Below, piece by piece: positions 41,469 through 50,451 of a stretch of 64,000 nucleotides of DNA (position 1 is its first letter; every line of letters begins with the position of its first letter). Source of the stretch: Solirubrobacteraceae bacterium (GTDB lineage: Bacteria > Actinomycetota > Thermoleophilia > Solirubrobacterales > Solirubrobacteraceae); assembly GCA_031177685.1 (NCBI GenBank), contig JAPSGI010000008.1:1-64000 (forward strand). The letters run 5' to 3'. A model generated the notes under the pieces. It had not been told where the DNA came from. It saw nothing but the letters and a program-made list of their open reading frames with translations, and did not search any database. The translations under genes and the position numbers were made by a program.

Positions 41469-43379
41469 CTACGCGGCGCTGACGGCGCGGTCGCGACCGC
41501 CCTTCTTGGCCTCGTACAGCGCGGCGTCGGCGCGCCGGACCAGCTCGTCGGGCGACTCGCTGCCGTCCCACACCGCGACCCCGGCCGAGCACGTCTGCCC
41601 GCCGATCGTGACGCTGCGCAGGCGCTCGACGACCTCCAGCCCGACCTCGAGCGGGCAGTGCGGCAGGACGAGGCCGAACTCCTCGCCGCCGTAGCGCGCG
41701 AGCAGGTCGGACGGGCGCAGCATCTCGCGCCATGTCGCGGCGACCTGCTTGAGCAGCCGGTCGCCCGCCTGGTGCCCGCGCTCGTCGTTGAACGCCTTGA
41801 AGCGGTCGAGGTCGAGCATGGCCACGCACAGCGGACGCTCCTCGCGCTCCGCGCGCGAGAGCTCGCGCGGGAGGTGTTCGTCCCACGCGCGGCGGTTCGC
41901 CAGTCCCGTGAGGTCGTCGGTGCGAGCCACCGCCTCCAGGCGCGCCAGCAGGTCGGCCCGCTCGATCGCCACCGCCGCCTCCGCCGCCAGCAGGCCCATC
42001 AGCGACCACACGCGCTCGCCCGGGTCCTCCACGCGCTCCTCCCAGGCGAGCGTCAGCACGCCGATCGGCACGCCGTTGCGCACCACCGGCTGCCACAGCG
42101 CCGACGACACGCCGAGCACCCGGCGGACGCCCTGCACGGCGATCGAGCTGGACTCCAGGTCCGAGACGAACAGCGGCTGCCCGGACGAGAAGACCGTGGT
42201 GGCGCCGGACGGGCGGCCGGTGAAGGGCAGGTGGATCTGGTCGACCTGGGCGCCCGCGACGGCGGTCGACACCAGCTCCTGGCCCTTGGGGTCGGGCTCG
42301 TAGAGGATCGACGTCTTGGCGCCCGCCAGCTCGCGCGCCGCCTTGCAGATCGCCGGGCGCGCCGCGTGCGCGTCGGTGATGCCGGCCAGGTCGCGTGCGG
42401 TCTCGGCCACCCGTGCGAGGTCCTCGGCGTGGTCGCGGATCTGGCGCTCGGCCTCCTTGCGCTCGGTGATGTCGCGCGCGAACGCGTTGAACACCCACCC
42501 GCCGTCCTCGCGCATCGGGGTGATCGTCAGCTCGAGCGGGAACTCGCGGCCGTCGCGATGCGAGCCCACCAGCTCGACCGGGCGGTTGAGCAGGTCGCTG
42601 CGCCCCGTGTCGACGAAGCGGCGCAGCTCGTCGTCGAGCGCCGTGCGCAGGCGCTCCGGGACCAGCGTCTCGGACACCCGCCGGCCCAGCACCTCCTCGC
42701 GCCGGTAGCCGGACATCTCCTCGGCGCGCGGGTTGAACGCGATCACGCGTCCCTCCTCGTCGGCCGCCACGAAGCCGTCGGTCGCCGTGTCGATGATCGC
42801 CCGCGTGCGCTGCTCGGCGCGGTGCAGCCGCTCGGCTCGGGAGGCCAGCTCGGCGGCGCGCTCGCGCACCGCGTCGACCAGGCTCGCCACGAGCAGCCCC
42901 GCCACGGCCATCGTCCCGATCGTGAGCACCCAGCGCGTCCCGGGCGCCGCGCTGTCCGGCCCGAGCGCGAGCACCAGCGCGTAGGCCGCCGCGACCGCTC
43001 CCAGGTGCAGGAGCGCCTGGGTACGCGTGAAGAAGTAGAAGGAGTAGATCGCGACCCAGAAGTAGAAGACCGCGTAGGCCGACGAGCCGTCGCCGGAGCG
43101 CTCGATCCCGGCCGACACGAGCACGGTGCCGACGAACACGAAGGCGTGGTAGGACCAGGGCGGCAGCGAGCGCCACGCCAGCCGCAGGAAGACCGCCGCC
43201 ACGTAGGCCAGGCCCGCGAGCGCGAGCAGCCCCACCGCGTCCTGGCGCGCCGGCTGATGGAACCCCACCGTGACGACGACCAGCGTGGCGCCGACCGCGA
43301 ACAGGAAGGCCAGCGAGTGCGCGTGCACGCGCAGGTCCTGGCGCGGCGTGCCGCCGCTGGCCGAGATTGGAGAGTCCAT
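41469..43379 (-). CDS. Membrane-bound diguanylate cyclase (TM-PAS-GAF-GGDEF)
   Basis: 636 residues. Six hydrophobic helices occupy about 22-180. A PAS domain follows (IIDTATDGFVAADEEGRVIAFN split as in the family; GYRREEVLGR) and a PAC end (AFARDITERKEAE), about 200-320; a GAF-like domain spans about 330-475. The GGDEF domain begins TDDLTGLANRRAWDE and has RYGGEEFGLVLP, an active-site motif, with RPSD five residues before it as the inhibitory I-site. It makes c-di-GMP from two GTP under control of the PAS/GAF sensors and product feedback. It may act opposite the EAL protein at 39844. Confidence 0.9.
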   Translation of the reverse strand: MDSPISASGGTPRQDLRVHAHSLAFLFAVGATLVVVTVGFHQPARQDAVGLLALAGLAYVAAVFLRLAWRSLPPWSYHAFVFVGTVLVSAGIERSGDGSSAYAVFYFWVAIYSFYFFTRTQALLHLGAVAAAYALVLALGPDSAAPGTRWVLTIGTMAVAGLLVASLVDAVRERAAELASRAERLHRAEQRTRAIIDTATDGFVAADEEGRVIAFNPRAEEMSGYRREEVLGRRVSETLVPERLRTALDDELRRFVDTGRSDLLNRPVELVGSHRDGREFPLELTITPMREDGGWVFNAFARDITERKEAERQIRDHAEDLARVAETARDLAGITDAHAARPAICKAARELAGAKTSILYEPDPKGQELVSTAVAGAQVDQIHLPFTGRPSGATTVFSSGQPLFVSDLESSSIAVQGVRRVLGVSSALWQPVVRNGVPIGVLTLAWEERVEDPGERVWSLMGLLAAEAAVAIERADLLARLEAVARTDDLTGLANRRAWDEHLPRELSRAEREERPLCVAMLDLDRFKAFNDERGHQAGDRLLKQVAATWREMLRPSDLLARYGGEEFGLVLPHCPLEVGLEVVERLRSVTIGGQTCSAGVAVWDGSESPDELVRRADAALYEAKKGGRDRAVSAA

Positions 43380-43426
43380 TCCGAGGTTCCGTCCGGCTCC
43401 GTCCGCGGAGCGTGAGCCCAGCGTAC

Positions 43427-43442
43427 TCCGGGGCTCCCCGGA
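43427..43442 (-). terminator. GC-rich hairpin after the inositol-monophosphatase gene
   Basis: TCCGGGG-CT-CCCCGGA, a perfect 7-bp stem with a two-base centre, 33 bases beyond the stop at 43475 and before the diguanylate cyclase start. There is no T tract; it could also be a regulatory palindrome. Confidence 0.4.
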
Positions 43443-43474
43443 ACCGGACTACGACATCCGTCGAGTCGCCCGCA

Positions 43475-44245
43475 TCACGCGGCGACGAGCTCGGCCAGCG
43501 CGTCGAGCAACGAGGCCGGCGCCACCAGGAGACCGTCCGGCAGCACGCCGGCGACGGGCAGCTCGCGCAGCCGCAGGCCGGCGCGCTCGCACATGAGGGC
43601 GCCGGCGGCGCGGTCCCACGGATTCAGTCCGCGCTCGTAGTAGGCGTCGTAGCGCCCGCACGCCGTCCACGCGAGGTCGAGCGCCGCGCTGCCCAGCCGC
43701 CGCACGTCGCGCACGCGCGGCAGCAGGCGCGCCGCGACGTGCGCCTGGATCTCGCGGACCCGCGCGTCGTAGTGAAACCCGGTGGCGACCATGGCGGTGG
43801 CCAGCTCCGGTCGGCGGGCCGGAACCACCGGTTCGCCGTCGAGCGTCAGCGGCCCGCCGCGGACCGCCGCGAAGGTCTCGCCGCGCAGGGGATCGTGGAT
43901 CACGCCGACGACCGTGCCCTCCGCGTCCTCGCACGCCACGCTGACGCACCAGTGCGGGATGCCGAAGAGGAAGTTGACGGTCCCGTCGAGCGGGTCGACG
44001 ACCCAGCGCAGGCCACTGCTGCCGGCGACGTCCCCGCCCTCCTCGCCCAGGACGGCGTCGTCGGGCCGGCGCACGGCGAGCGCCTCGCGCAGCGCGTGCT
44101 CGGCCGCCTCGTCGGCCTCGGACACCAGGTCGGTCGGCGTGCTCTTGGCGCGCACGTCGACGCCCGGTCCGCCGAAGCGCTCCACGAGGACCGCGGCGGC
44201 GGTGTGGGCGGCGGCCTGCGCCGCCTCCAGCAGCTCCTCGGTCAC
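43475..44245 (-). CDS. Inositol-monophosphatase-family phosphatase
   Basis: 256 residues from a GTG overlapping the amidase stop (GTGA). Metal and catalytic motifs are complete: GEEGG (Glu of the first metal site), WVVDPLDGTVNFL (DPxDGT) and NPWDRAAGALM (WD near the C-terminus). Members hydrolyse inositol-1-phosphate, histidinol phosphate, 3'-phosphoadenosine or sugar phosphates with Mg2+. No histidine or inositol genes lie nearby, so the substrate is open. Confidence 0.88.
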   Translation of the reverse strand: MTEELLEAAQAAAHTAAAVLVERFGGPGVDVRAKSTPTDLVSEADEAAEHALREALAVRRPDDAVLGEEGGDVAGSSGLRWVVDPLDGTVNFLFGIPHWCVSVACEDAEGTVVGVIHDPLRGETFAAVRGGPLTLDGEPVVPARRPELATAMVATGFHYDARVREIQAHVAARLLPRVRDVRRLGSAALDLAWTACGRYDAYYERGLNPWDRAAGALMCERAGLRLRELPVAGVLPDGLLVAPASLLDALAELVAA

Positions 44246-45651
44246 GACAGCGGCGGGCGGTGCTCGGCCCAGGGACGCTCGGCCTCCAGCTGCGCGGCAA
44301 GCGACAGGACGGTCGCCTCGTCGTCCGGGCGCCCCATGAGCTGGACGGACAGCGGCAGCCCGTCCGCCGTGGCGCCGGCGGGAACTGCCGCCGCCGGCTG
44401 GCCGGTGAAGTTCCAGGGGGCGGTGTAGGCCACGAGCCGCCCGGCGCCGTTGACCGTCCACAGCGCCCCGCGGCCCTCCCAGCGTCCGATCTCGATCGGC
44501 GGCTCCGGGCACACCGGCGTGAGCAGCACGTCGTGGTCGGCGAACAGCCGCGCCATCCGCGCGCGCGCCGCGTTCTCGGCCGCGCGCGCCCGGCGCACCA
44601 GCTCGTCCGGGATCGCCCCGGCGACCGCGGCGATCCGCCTCCAGCGCCGGTCCAGGCGCTCGGGACGGGGCAGCGACCGCGCCTCGTCGGCGACCCCGCG
44701 CAGGACCCGCACGCTGACGGCCCAGGAGTCCGGCCCGTAGTCGGGGTCGCGCTCGGCGACGTCGTGGCCCAGCGTGCGCAGCAGGTCCGCCGTCTCGAGG
44801 ACCGCGCGGCGCACCTCCTGGGACGGACGCACGGGCAGGCCCGGAGGAACGCGCAGCGAGTAGGCGATTCGCAGCTTCCCCGGCGGCTGCGCGGCCGCCT
44901 CGGCGAGCGGGCGCTCGGGGGCGGCCGGGCGGTCGGCGTCCACGTCCGCGGCGCCGGCCGTCAGGTCGAGCAGCAGCGCCGCGTCCGCCACGGTGCGCGT
45001 GAGCCAGCCGATCGAGGTCATCCCGTGCCAGTGGTCGGCGTGCGGCGCCAGCGAGACGCGCCCGCGCTGGGGCTTGAGTCCGAACAGGCCGCACCACGCC
45101 GCGGGCGTGCGGATCGAGCCACCGCCGTCGGAGCCCAGCGCCGCGCCCACGAGCCCCGCCGCGACCGCCGCCGCCGAGCCGCCGCTGGAGCCGCCGGGGG
45201 AGCGGTCCGGGTCCCAGGGGTTGCGCGTGACGCCGAAGGTCGGCGACTCGGTGACCGGCAGCGCGCACAGCGGCGGAACCGTGGTGCGTCCCACCACCAC
45301 CGCGCCCGCGGCCCGGGCGCGGCGCACCACCTCGGCGTCCTCGCGCGCCGGCTCGCCGTAGGCGCCGGTCCCGTGCGTCGTGACGTCGCCCGCCACGTCG
45401 ACGTTGTCCTTGATGGCGAGCGGCACGCCGAGCAGTGGGCGTGCGTCCCCCGCCTTCAAGCGCGCGGCGGCCTGGTCGGCTTCGGCCAGCGCGCGCTCGC
45501 CGTACACCGCGCGAAAGGCGTTCAGCCGCGGGTTCAGCCGCTCGATCCGGCCGAGGTAGAGCTCGACGAGCTCGCGCGGCGACACGTCCCCGGCGCGCAC
45601 GAGCTCGGCCTGGCGCGAGATCGGCGCGAAGGCGAGTGCGTCGTCCGGCAT
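44242..45651 (-). CDS. Amidase-signature enzyme
   Basis: 469 residues. The Ser-cisSer-Lys triad is visible: AIKDNVD (Lys near residue 80), SPGGSSGGSAAAVAAG (Ser pair region near 155-170) and GSDGGGSIRTPAAWCGLFGLKP (acylated Ser). It hydrolyses an amide to acid and ammonia; aryl, fatty or amino-acid amides are all possible. It is not part of a gatCAB set. The ATG at 45651 follows TAGTCT by eight bases. It is the first of two genes with the inositol-monophosphatase-like protein. Confidence 0.88.
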   Translation of the reverse strand: MPDDALAFAPISRQAELVRAGDVSPRELVELYLGRIERLNPRLNAFRAVYGERALAEADQAAARLKAGDARPLLGVPLAIKDNVDVAGDVTTHGTGAYGEPAREDAEVVRRARAAGAVVVGRTTVPPLCALPVTESPTFGVTRNPWDPDRSPGGSSGGSAAAVAAGLVGAALGSDGGGSIRTPAAWCGLFGLKPQRGRVSLAPHADHWHGMTSIGWLTRTVADAALLLDLTAGAADVDADRPAAPERPLAEAAAQPPGKLRIAYSLRVPPGLPVRPSQEVRRAVLETADLLRTLGHDVAERDPDYGPDSWAVSVRVLRGVADEARSLPRPERLDRRWRRIAAVAGAIPDELVRRARAAENAARARMARLFADHDVLLTPVCPEPPIEIGRWEGRGALWTVNGAGRLVAYTAPWNFTGQPAAAVPAGATADGLPLSVQLMGRPDDEATVLSLAAQLEAERPWAEHRPPLS

Positions 45652-45659
45652 GGACGGGC

Positions 45660-45669
45660 AGACTACCCG
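45660..45669. promoter_or_regulatory. Overlapping divergent -10 boxes for the amidase and the M28-like gene
   Basis: Minus-strand TAGTCT (45665-45660) lies eight bases before the amidase ATG; plus-strand TACCCG (45664-45669) lies six bases before the ATG at 45676. Only 24 bases separate the two start codons, so transcription in the two directions should be mutually exclusive. The plus-strand box lacks the final T. Confidence 0.4.
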
Positions 45670-45675
45670 GGCGCC

Positions 45676-46941
45676 ATGGACCCCAAGGCCATCGCAGACG
45701 ACGCGGGAGCGACGGTCGAGGAACCGGCCGCCGTGGACATGAACGGCATCGTCACCGGGCTGGCGCGCGTGGCGCCGCGCGGCCCCGGTACGGACGGCGA
45801 GCGGCGGGCGGCGCGCTGGCTGACCGCCGTGCTGCGGGAGGACCTGGAGCGCGAGGCGCGCACGCAGACCGTCTGGGTGCGGCCCGACCACGCGCTCGTC
45901 GTCGCGCTGCACGCGGTGGCGGGCGCCGCCGGCAGCGTGATCTGCGTGTCCCGGCCGGCCGTGGGACTCGGCATCGCGCTGGCCGCGTTGCTCTCCTGGC
46001 TGCTCGACGGGCTCGGCCTCGCGCATCTGGGGCGCCGCCTCACGCCCGCGCGCGCGACGCAGAACCTCGTCTCGCCGCCCACCGCGGCGACGGGCTCGGG
46101 GCGCCAGCGGATCGTGCGCCTCGTGATCACCGCGTCCTACGACGCGGGGCGCGGCGGGCTGGCGCGCCGCGAGGCCGTGCGGCGCGCGACCGCGCGGGTG
46201 CGCGCCGCCACCGGCGGACGGTGGCCTTCGGCGGGCGCGTTCCTCGCGCTCGCGCTCGCCGCGATCGCGGGACTGGCGGCGCTGCGCCTGGGGGGAGTCG
46301 ACGCGCGCTGGGTGGGCGCGGCCCAGCTCGTGCCCACGGTCGGACTGCTGGGAGCGCTCGCGCTGGCGCTGGACAGCGTCCTGTCGCGGCCCGTCCCCGG
46401 CGCCGGCGACCCGGCCAGCGGCGCGGCGGTCGCGATCGCGCTGGCCGGCGCACTGGACCGCGACCCGCCGCGCCACCTGGGCGTCGAGCTCGTCCTGGCC
46501 GGCGCCGGCGAGGGCCCGTCGCTGGGGATGCGCGAGTTCGTACGCTCCCGGCGCAAGCGCTGGCGGGCGGAGGCGACCGCCGTCGTCCACCTCGCGGCCT
46601 GCGGGCGCGGCCGCCCGCGCTGGTGGGTGAGCGACGGCCCGATCGTCGGGCGGCGGCTGCACCCCACGCTCGCCGGCCTGGCGCGGGACGTCGCGGAGTC
46701 CGAGCCGCGGCTGGACGCGCGCCCGTACCGCGGCCACGGCGCCACGGGCGCCTGGCGCGCCCGCCGCGCCGGCTGGCCGGCCATCGCAATCGGCTGCCTG
46801 GAGGACGCCGGCTGGCCCCGCGACTCGCACACCCCGCGCGACACCGCAGACCGGGTGGACCCGCGGGCGATGCGCGACGCCCTCACCTTCGCCTTGACCG
46901 TCGTCCGCGCGCTCGACGAGGACCTCGCCGCGCGCGTCTAG
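45676..46941 (+). CDS. M28-peptidase-like membrane protein with degenerate active site
   Basis: 421 residues. The order resembles the M28 protein at 54315-55451: N-terminal helix, paired hydrophobic segments, then a co-catalytic zinc-peptidase-like core. The expected metal motifs are altered: AHHDA of the intact protein is ASYDAG here, ANDNATG is GDPASGAAVA, EESGMGG is GEGPSLGM; only DSHTPRDTADRVDP keeps the final His. Two extra TM pairs occur at about 85-115 and 190-235. It is probably a non-catalytic or altered-activity relative in the membrane. It overlaps the AACS gene by four bases. Confidence 0.65.
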   Translation: MDPKAIADDAGATVEEPAAVDMNGIVTGLARVAPRGPGTDGERRAARWLTAVLREDLEREARTQTVWVRPDHALVVALHAVAGAAGSVICVSRPAVGLGIALAALLSWLLDGLGLAHLGRRLTPARATQNLVSPPTAATGSGRQRIVRLVITASYDAGRGGLARREAVRRATARVRAATGGRWPSAGAFLALALAAIAGLAALRLGGVDARWVGAAQLVPTVGLLGALALALDSVLSRPVPGAGDPASGAAVAIALAGALDRDPPRHLGVELVLAGAGEGPSLGMREFVRSRRKRWRAEATAVVHLAACGRGRPRWWVSDGPIVGRRLHPTLAGLARDVAESEPRLDARPYRGHGATGAWRARRAGWPAIAIGCLEDAGWPRDSHTPRDTADRVDPRAMRDALTFALTVVRALDEDLAARV

Positions 46942-48929
46942 GCCGCGAGCCGGGCCGCCAGCTCGACGAACCAGTCGAGCGCGGCGGGGTTGGCGAGCGA
47001 CTCGCGGCTGGCCGCGCGGTCGGGGGGAGTGCCCATGAGGATCTTCTTGACCGGGATCTCCAGCGCCTTGCCGCTGAGCGTGCGCGGCACCTCGGCGATC
47101 TCGTAGACCTCGTCGGGGACGTGGCGCGGCGAGCAGTCGGCGCGGATGCGGGCGCGGATGGCCGCGCGGACGTCGTCGTCGAGCTCGGCGCCCTCGCGCA
47201 TCACCACGAACAGCGGCATCCAGCCCTCCGTCCCCGGGCGCGGGATGTCCACGACGAGCGCGTCCACGACCTCGGAGATCGCCAGCACGGCGCGGTAGAT
47301 CTCGCTCGTGCCCATGCGCACGCCCTGGCGGTTGATCGTGGAGTCCGAGCGCCCGTAGATGACCGCCGTGCCGCGCGAGGTGATCTCGATCCAGTCGCCG
47401 TGGCGCCAGACGCCCGGCCACATGTCGAAGTACGAGGCGCGGTAGCGCTCCCCGTCCGGGTCGTTCCAGAAGAACAGCGGCATGGAGGGCATCGGCTGGG
47501 CGATCACCAGCTCGCCGACCTGGTCGACGACCGCGCGTCCCGACTCGTCCCACGCCTGCACGTCGCAGCCCAGCGCGCGGGCCTGCAGCTCGCCGCGGTA
47601 CACCGGCAGCGTCGGGACTCCGCCCACGAACGCCGTGCACACGTCGGTCCCGCCGGACGTGGAGAACAGCCACACGTCGTCGCGCACGTCGTCGTAGATC
47701 CAGTCGAAGCCCTCGGGCGACAGCGGCGAGCCCGTCGAGCCGATCGACCGCAGCGCCGACAGGTCGTGCTCGCGGCCCGGTGCGATCTCGGCCTTCATGC
47801 ACGCCGCGACGTAGCTGGCGCTGGTGCCGAGGCACGTGAGGCCGGCGTCCTGCGCGAAGCGCCACAGGACGCCCATGTCGGGATGACCCGGGTTGCCGTC
47901 GTACAGCGCGATCGTCGCGCCGGTCAGCAGCGTGCCGACGAGGAAGTTCCACATCATCCAGCCGGTGGTGGTGAACCAGAACATGCGGTCGCCCGGGCCG
48001 GCGTCGAGGTGCAGGAACCCCTTCTTGAGCTGCTCGAGCAGGATGCCGCCGTGGCCCTGCACGATCGCCTTGGGCAGCCCGGTCGTGCCGCTGGAGTACA
48101 GGACCCACAGCGGATGGTCGAAGGGGACCGCCGCGAAGGTCAGCTCGTCCTCGAAGGCCAGCAGCTGGTCCCACGTCATCGCCGCGCGCAGGCGGTCGAG
48201 GTCGCCGCGCTCGTGGCTGAGCCCCGCGTTGCGGTACGGCAGGACCACGGTGCGCTCCAGCGTCGGCATCTCCGCCTGCAGGGCCGCCACCACGTCGAGG
48301 CGGTCGAACTCCCTGCCGCCGTAGCGGTAGCCGTCGACGGCGAGCAGGACCTTGGGCTCGATCTGCGCGAAGCGGTCGATCACGCTGCGCGCGCCGAACT
48401 CCGGCGCGGCGCTGGACCAGATCGCACCCAGCGAGGCGACGGCCAGGAAGGCGACGACGGTCTCGGGGACGTTCGGCAGGTAGGCCACGACGCGGTCGCC
48501 CTCCCCCACGCCCAGCGCGCGCAGCCCGGCGGCGGCGCGCGCCACCTGCGCGCGCAGCTCGTCCCACGAGACGGTCACGTCGTCGCGCGTCTCCGAGCGC
48601 GCGATCATCGCCGGCGCCCCCGCGCGCGCCCGCGCGAAGACGTGCTCGGCGTAGTTCAGCCGCGCGCCGGGGAACCACTGCGCGCCCGGCATCTCGCGCG
48701 CGCCCAGGACGCGCTCGTACGGCGCGGCCGCGCGCACCTCGCAAAACTCCCAGATCGACGCCCAGAACGCCTCGAGATCGCCCACCGACCACGCCCATAG
48801 CTCGTGGTAGCCGTCGAAGGACAGGCCGCGCGTCTTTTCCAGCCAGCGCGCATAGCGGGTGAGCGTCGCGCCCTCGATCCGCTCCTCGGAGGGGCTCCAC
48901 AGCAGCTCGCCACGGTCCCCTCCCGCCAT
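46938..48929 (-). CDS. Acetoacetyl-CoA synthetase (acetoacetate-CoA ligase)
   Basis: 663 residues, the family length. The N-terminal SVGDLEAFWASIWEFCEV and MPGAQWFPGARLNYAEHVF are typical of AACS. The AMP-binding motif is YSSGTTGLPKAIVQGHGG, then FWFTTTGWMMWNF, TSGGTDVC, and the C-terminal PRTLSGKALEIPVKK with the catalytic Lys. It activates acetoacetate with ATP and CoA, allowing ketone-body or leucine carbon to enter acetyl-CoA pools. It is last in a four-gene operon with carboxyltransferase, membrane protein and 3-hydroxyacyl-CoA dehydrogenase genes. Confidence 0.92.
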   Translation of the reverse strand: MAGGDRGELLWSPSEERIEGATLTRYARWLEKTRGLSFDGYHELWAWSVGDLEAFWASIWEFCEVRAAAPYERVLGAREMPGAQWFPGARLNYAEHVFARARAGAPAMIARSETRDDVTVSWDELRAQVARAAAGLRALGVGEGDRVVAYLPNVPETVVAFLAVASLGAIWSSAAPEFGARSVIDRFAQIEPKVLLAVDGYRYGGREFDRLDVVAALQAEMPTLERTVVLPYRNAGLSHERGDLDRLRAAMTWDQLLAFEDELTFAAVPFDHPLWVLYSSGTTGLPKAIVQGHGGILLEQLKKGFLHLDAGPGDRMFWFTTTGWMMWNFLVGTLLTGATIALYDGNPGHPDMGVLWRFAQDAGLTCLGTSASYVAACMKAEIAPGREHDLSALRSIGSTGSPLSPEGFDWIYDDVRDDVWLFSTSGGTDVCTAFVGGVPTLPVYRGELQARALGCDVQAWDESGRAVVDQVGELVIAQPMPSMPLFFWNDPDGERYRASYFDMWPGVWRHGDWIEITSRGTAVIYGRSDSTINRQGVRMGTSEIYRAVLAISEVVDALVVDIPRPGTEGWMPLFVVMREGAELDDDVRAAIRARIRADCSPRHVPDEVYEIAEVPRTLSGKALEIPVKKILMGTPPDRAASRESLANPAALDWFVELAARLAA

Positions 48930-48930
48930 C

Positions 48931-50451
48931 TCAGGCCGGCGTGATCGGGTTGCGCTTGTCCGGCCAGTCGCGGCGCTTGCCGGCGTAGACGGCGTAGCGC
49001 TTGATCAGCTCGGCGCGCAGGTCCTCGGGCTGGACGACGGCGTCGACCACGAGCTCGGACGCGAGGTGCAGGATGTCGATGTCCTCCGCGTACTCGCGGC
49101 GCAGCTCCTCGCGGCGCGCGTCGCGCTCGGCCTCGTCCTCGATCGCCTGCAGCTGGTTGAAGAAGACGGCGTTGATCGCCGCCTCGGGTCCCATGACCGC
49201 GATCGACGCGGTCGGTAGGGCGAGGCAGCAGTCGGGGTCGTAGGCGGGACCGGCCATCGCGTACAGCCCCGCCCCGTATGCCTTGCGCACCACCACCGAG
49301 ACCTTGGGCACGGTCGCCTCGGAAACCGCGCTGATCATCTTCGCGCCGTGGCGGATGATCCCCTGGCGCTCCACCGCGGTGCCGATCATGAAACCGGGCA
49401 CGTCGGCCAGGAACAGCAGCGGCAGCCCGAAGGCGTTGCACGTCTGGATGAAGCGCGCCGCCTTGTCGGCCGAGTCCACGAACAGCACGCCGCCCTTGAA
49501 CTTGGGCTGGTTGGCGACGATGCCCAGCGGCCGTCCGTTGAGCCGGCCGTAGCCCACGATCAGCTCCTTCGCCCAGCGCGCGTGGACCTCGAAGAAGGAG
49601 TCGGCGTCCAGCAGCGAGTCCAGCAGCTCCCGCATGTCGAACGGCTTGTTCTCGTCGGCCGGGACGATCTCTCGGATGGGTGTCTGGGACGCCGGCACGG
49701 CCGGACGCGCGAAGGGCGGCATCCACTCCCAGTGCGAGGGGAAGTACGACAGGTAGCGCCGGGCGGCGTCGATGCCCTCCTCGTCGGTCTCGACCAACAC
49801 GTGCCCGCAGCCCGAGACGCCGGTGTGCATGCGCGCGCCGCCCATCTCCTCCAGCGAGACCTTCTCGCCGATCACCATCTCGGCCATGCGCGGGGAGCCG
49901 AGGTACATCGACGCGTTGCCCTCGCGCATGATCACCACGTCGCAGAAGGCGGGGATGTAGGCGCCGCCGGCCGCGCTGGGACCGAACAGGACGCAGACCT
50001 GCGGGACCACGCCGGACAGGCGGACCTCGTTGAAGAAGATCCGCCCCGCGCCGCGCCGGCCGGGGAACATCTTCACCTGGTCGGTGATGCGGGCGCCCGC
50101 CGAGTCGACCAGGTAGGCCATGGGGATTCGCTGGCGCAGCGCCAGCTCCTGGACGCGCAGGATCTTCTCCACGGTCTTGGGCCCCCACGACCCCGCCTTG
50201 ACGGTGGGGTCGTTGGCCATCAGCGCGACCGGGCGGCCCTCCACGGTCCCCATCCCGGTGATCACGCCGTCGGCGCCCAGCCCCTCCTGCTCCCAGTTGG
50301 CCAGCAGCCCCTCCTCCACGAACGAGCCCTCGTCCAGGAAGCGCTCCACCCGTTCGCGCACGGGCAGCTTGCCCTGCTCGCGCGACTTCGCGTGGTGGCG
50401 CTCGGGACCGCCGCCCAGCGCGCGCTCCAGTGCGGCGCCGACGTCCGTCAT
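48931..50451 (-). CDS. Biotin-dependent acyl-CoA carboxylase, carboxyltransferase (beta) subunit
   Basis: 506 residues. Two crotonase-like halves: LVDSAGARITDQ with FGPSAAGGAYIPAFCD (N-half acyl-CoA oxyanion loop) and LADVPGFMIGTAVERQGI with VVRKAYGAGLYAMAGP (C-half biotin-side loop). It transfers carboxyl from biotin to an acyl-CoA such as 3-methylcrotonyl- or propionyl-CoA. With AACS and the nearby HMG-CoA lyase, 3-methylcrotonyl-CoA (leucine pathway) is the best guess. The biotin carboxylase alpha subunit is not in the window. ATG overlaps the upstream stop. Confidence 0.9.
   Translation of the reverse strand: MTDVGAALERALGGGPERHHAKSREQGKLPVRERVERFLDEGSFVEEGLLANWEQEGLGADGVITGMGTVEGRPVALMANDPTVKAGSWGPKTVEKILRVQELALRQRIPMAYLVDSAGARITDQVKMFPGRRGAGRIFFNEVRLSGVVPQVCVLFGPSAAGGAYIPAFCDVVIMREGNASMYLGSPRMAEMVIGEKVSLEEMGGARMHTGVSGCGHVLVETDEEGIDAARRYLSYFPSHWEWMPPFARPAVPASQTPIREIVPADENKPFDMRELLDSLLDADSFFEVHARWAKELIVGYGRLNGRPLGIVANQPKFKGGVLFVDSADKAARFIQTCNAFGLPLLFLADVPGFMIGTAVERQGIIRHGAKMISAVSEATVPKVSVVVRKAYGAGLYAMAGPAYDPDCCLALPTASIAVMGPEAAINAVFFNQLQAIEDEAERDARREELRREYAEDIDILHLASELVVDAVVQPEDLRAELIKRYAVYAGKRRDWPDKRNPITPA

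Noticed and set aside
44242-48900. A 1,552-codon minus-strand frame spanning the amidase and AACS genes
   Set aside because: The amidase part is real, but the upstream extension crosses the M28-like gene and AACS in the wrong frame.
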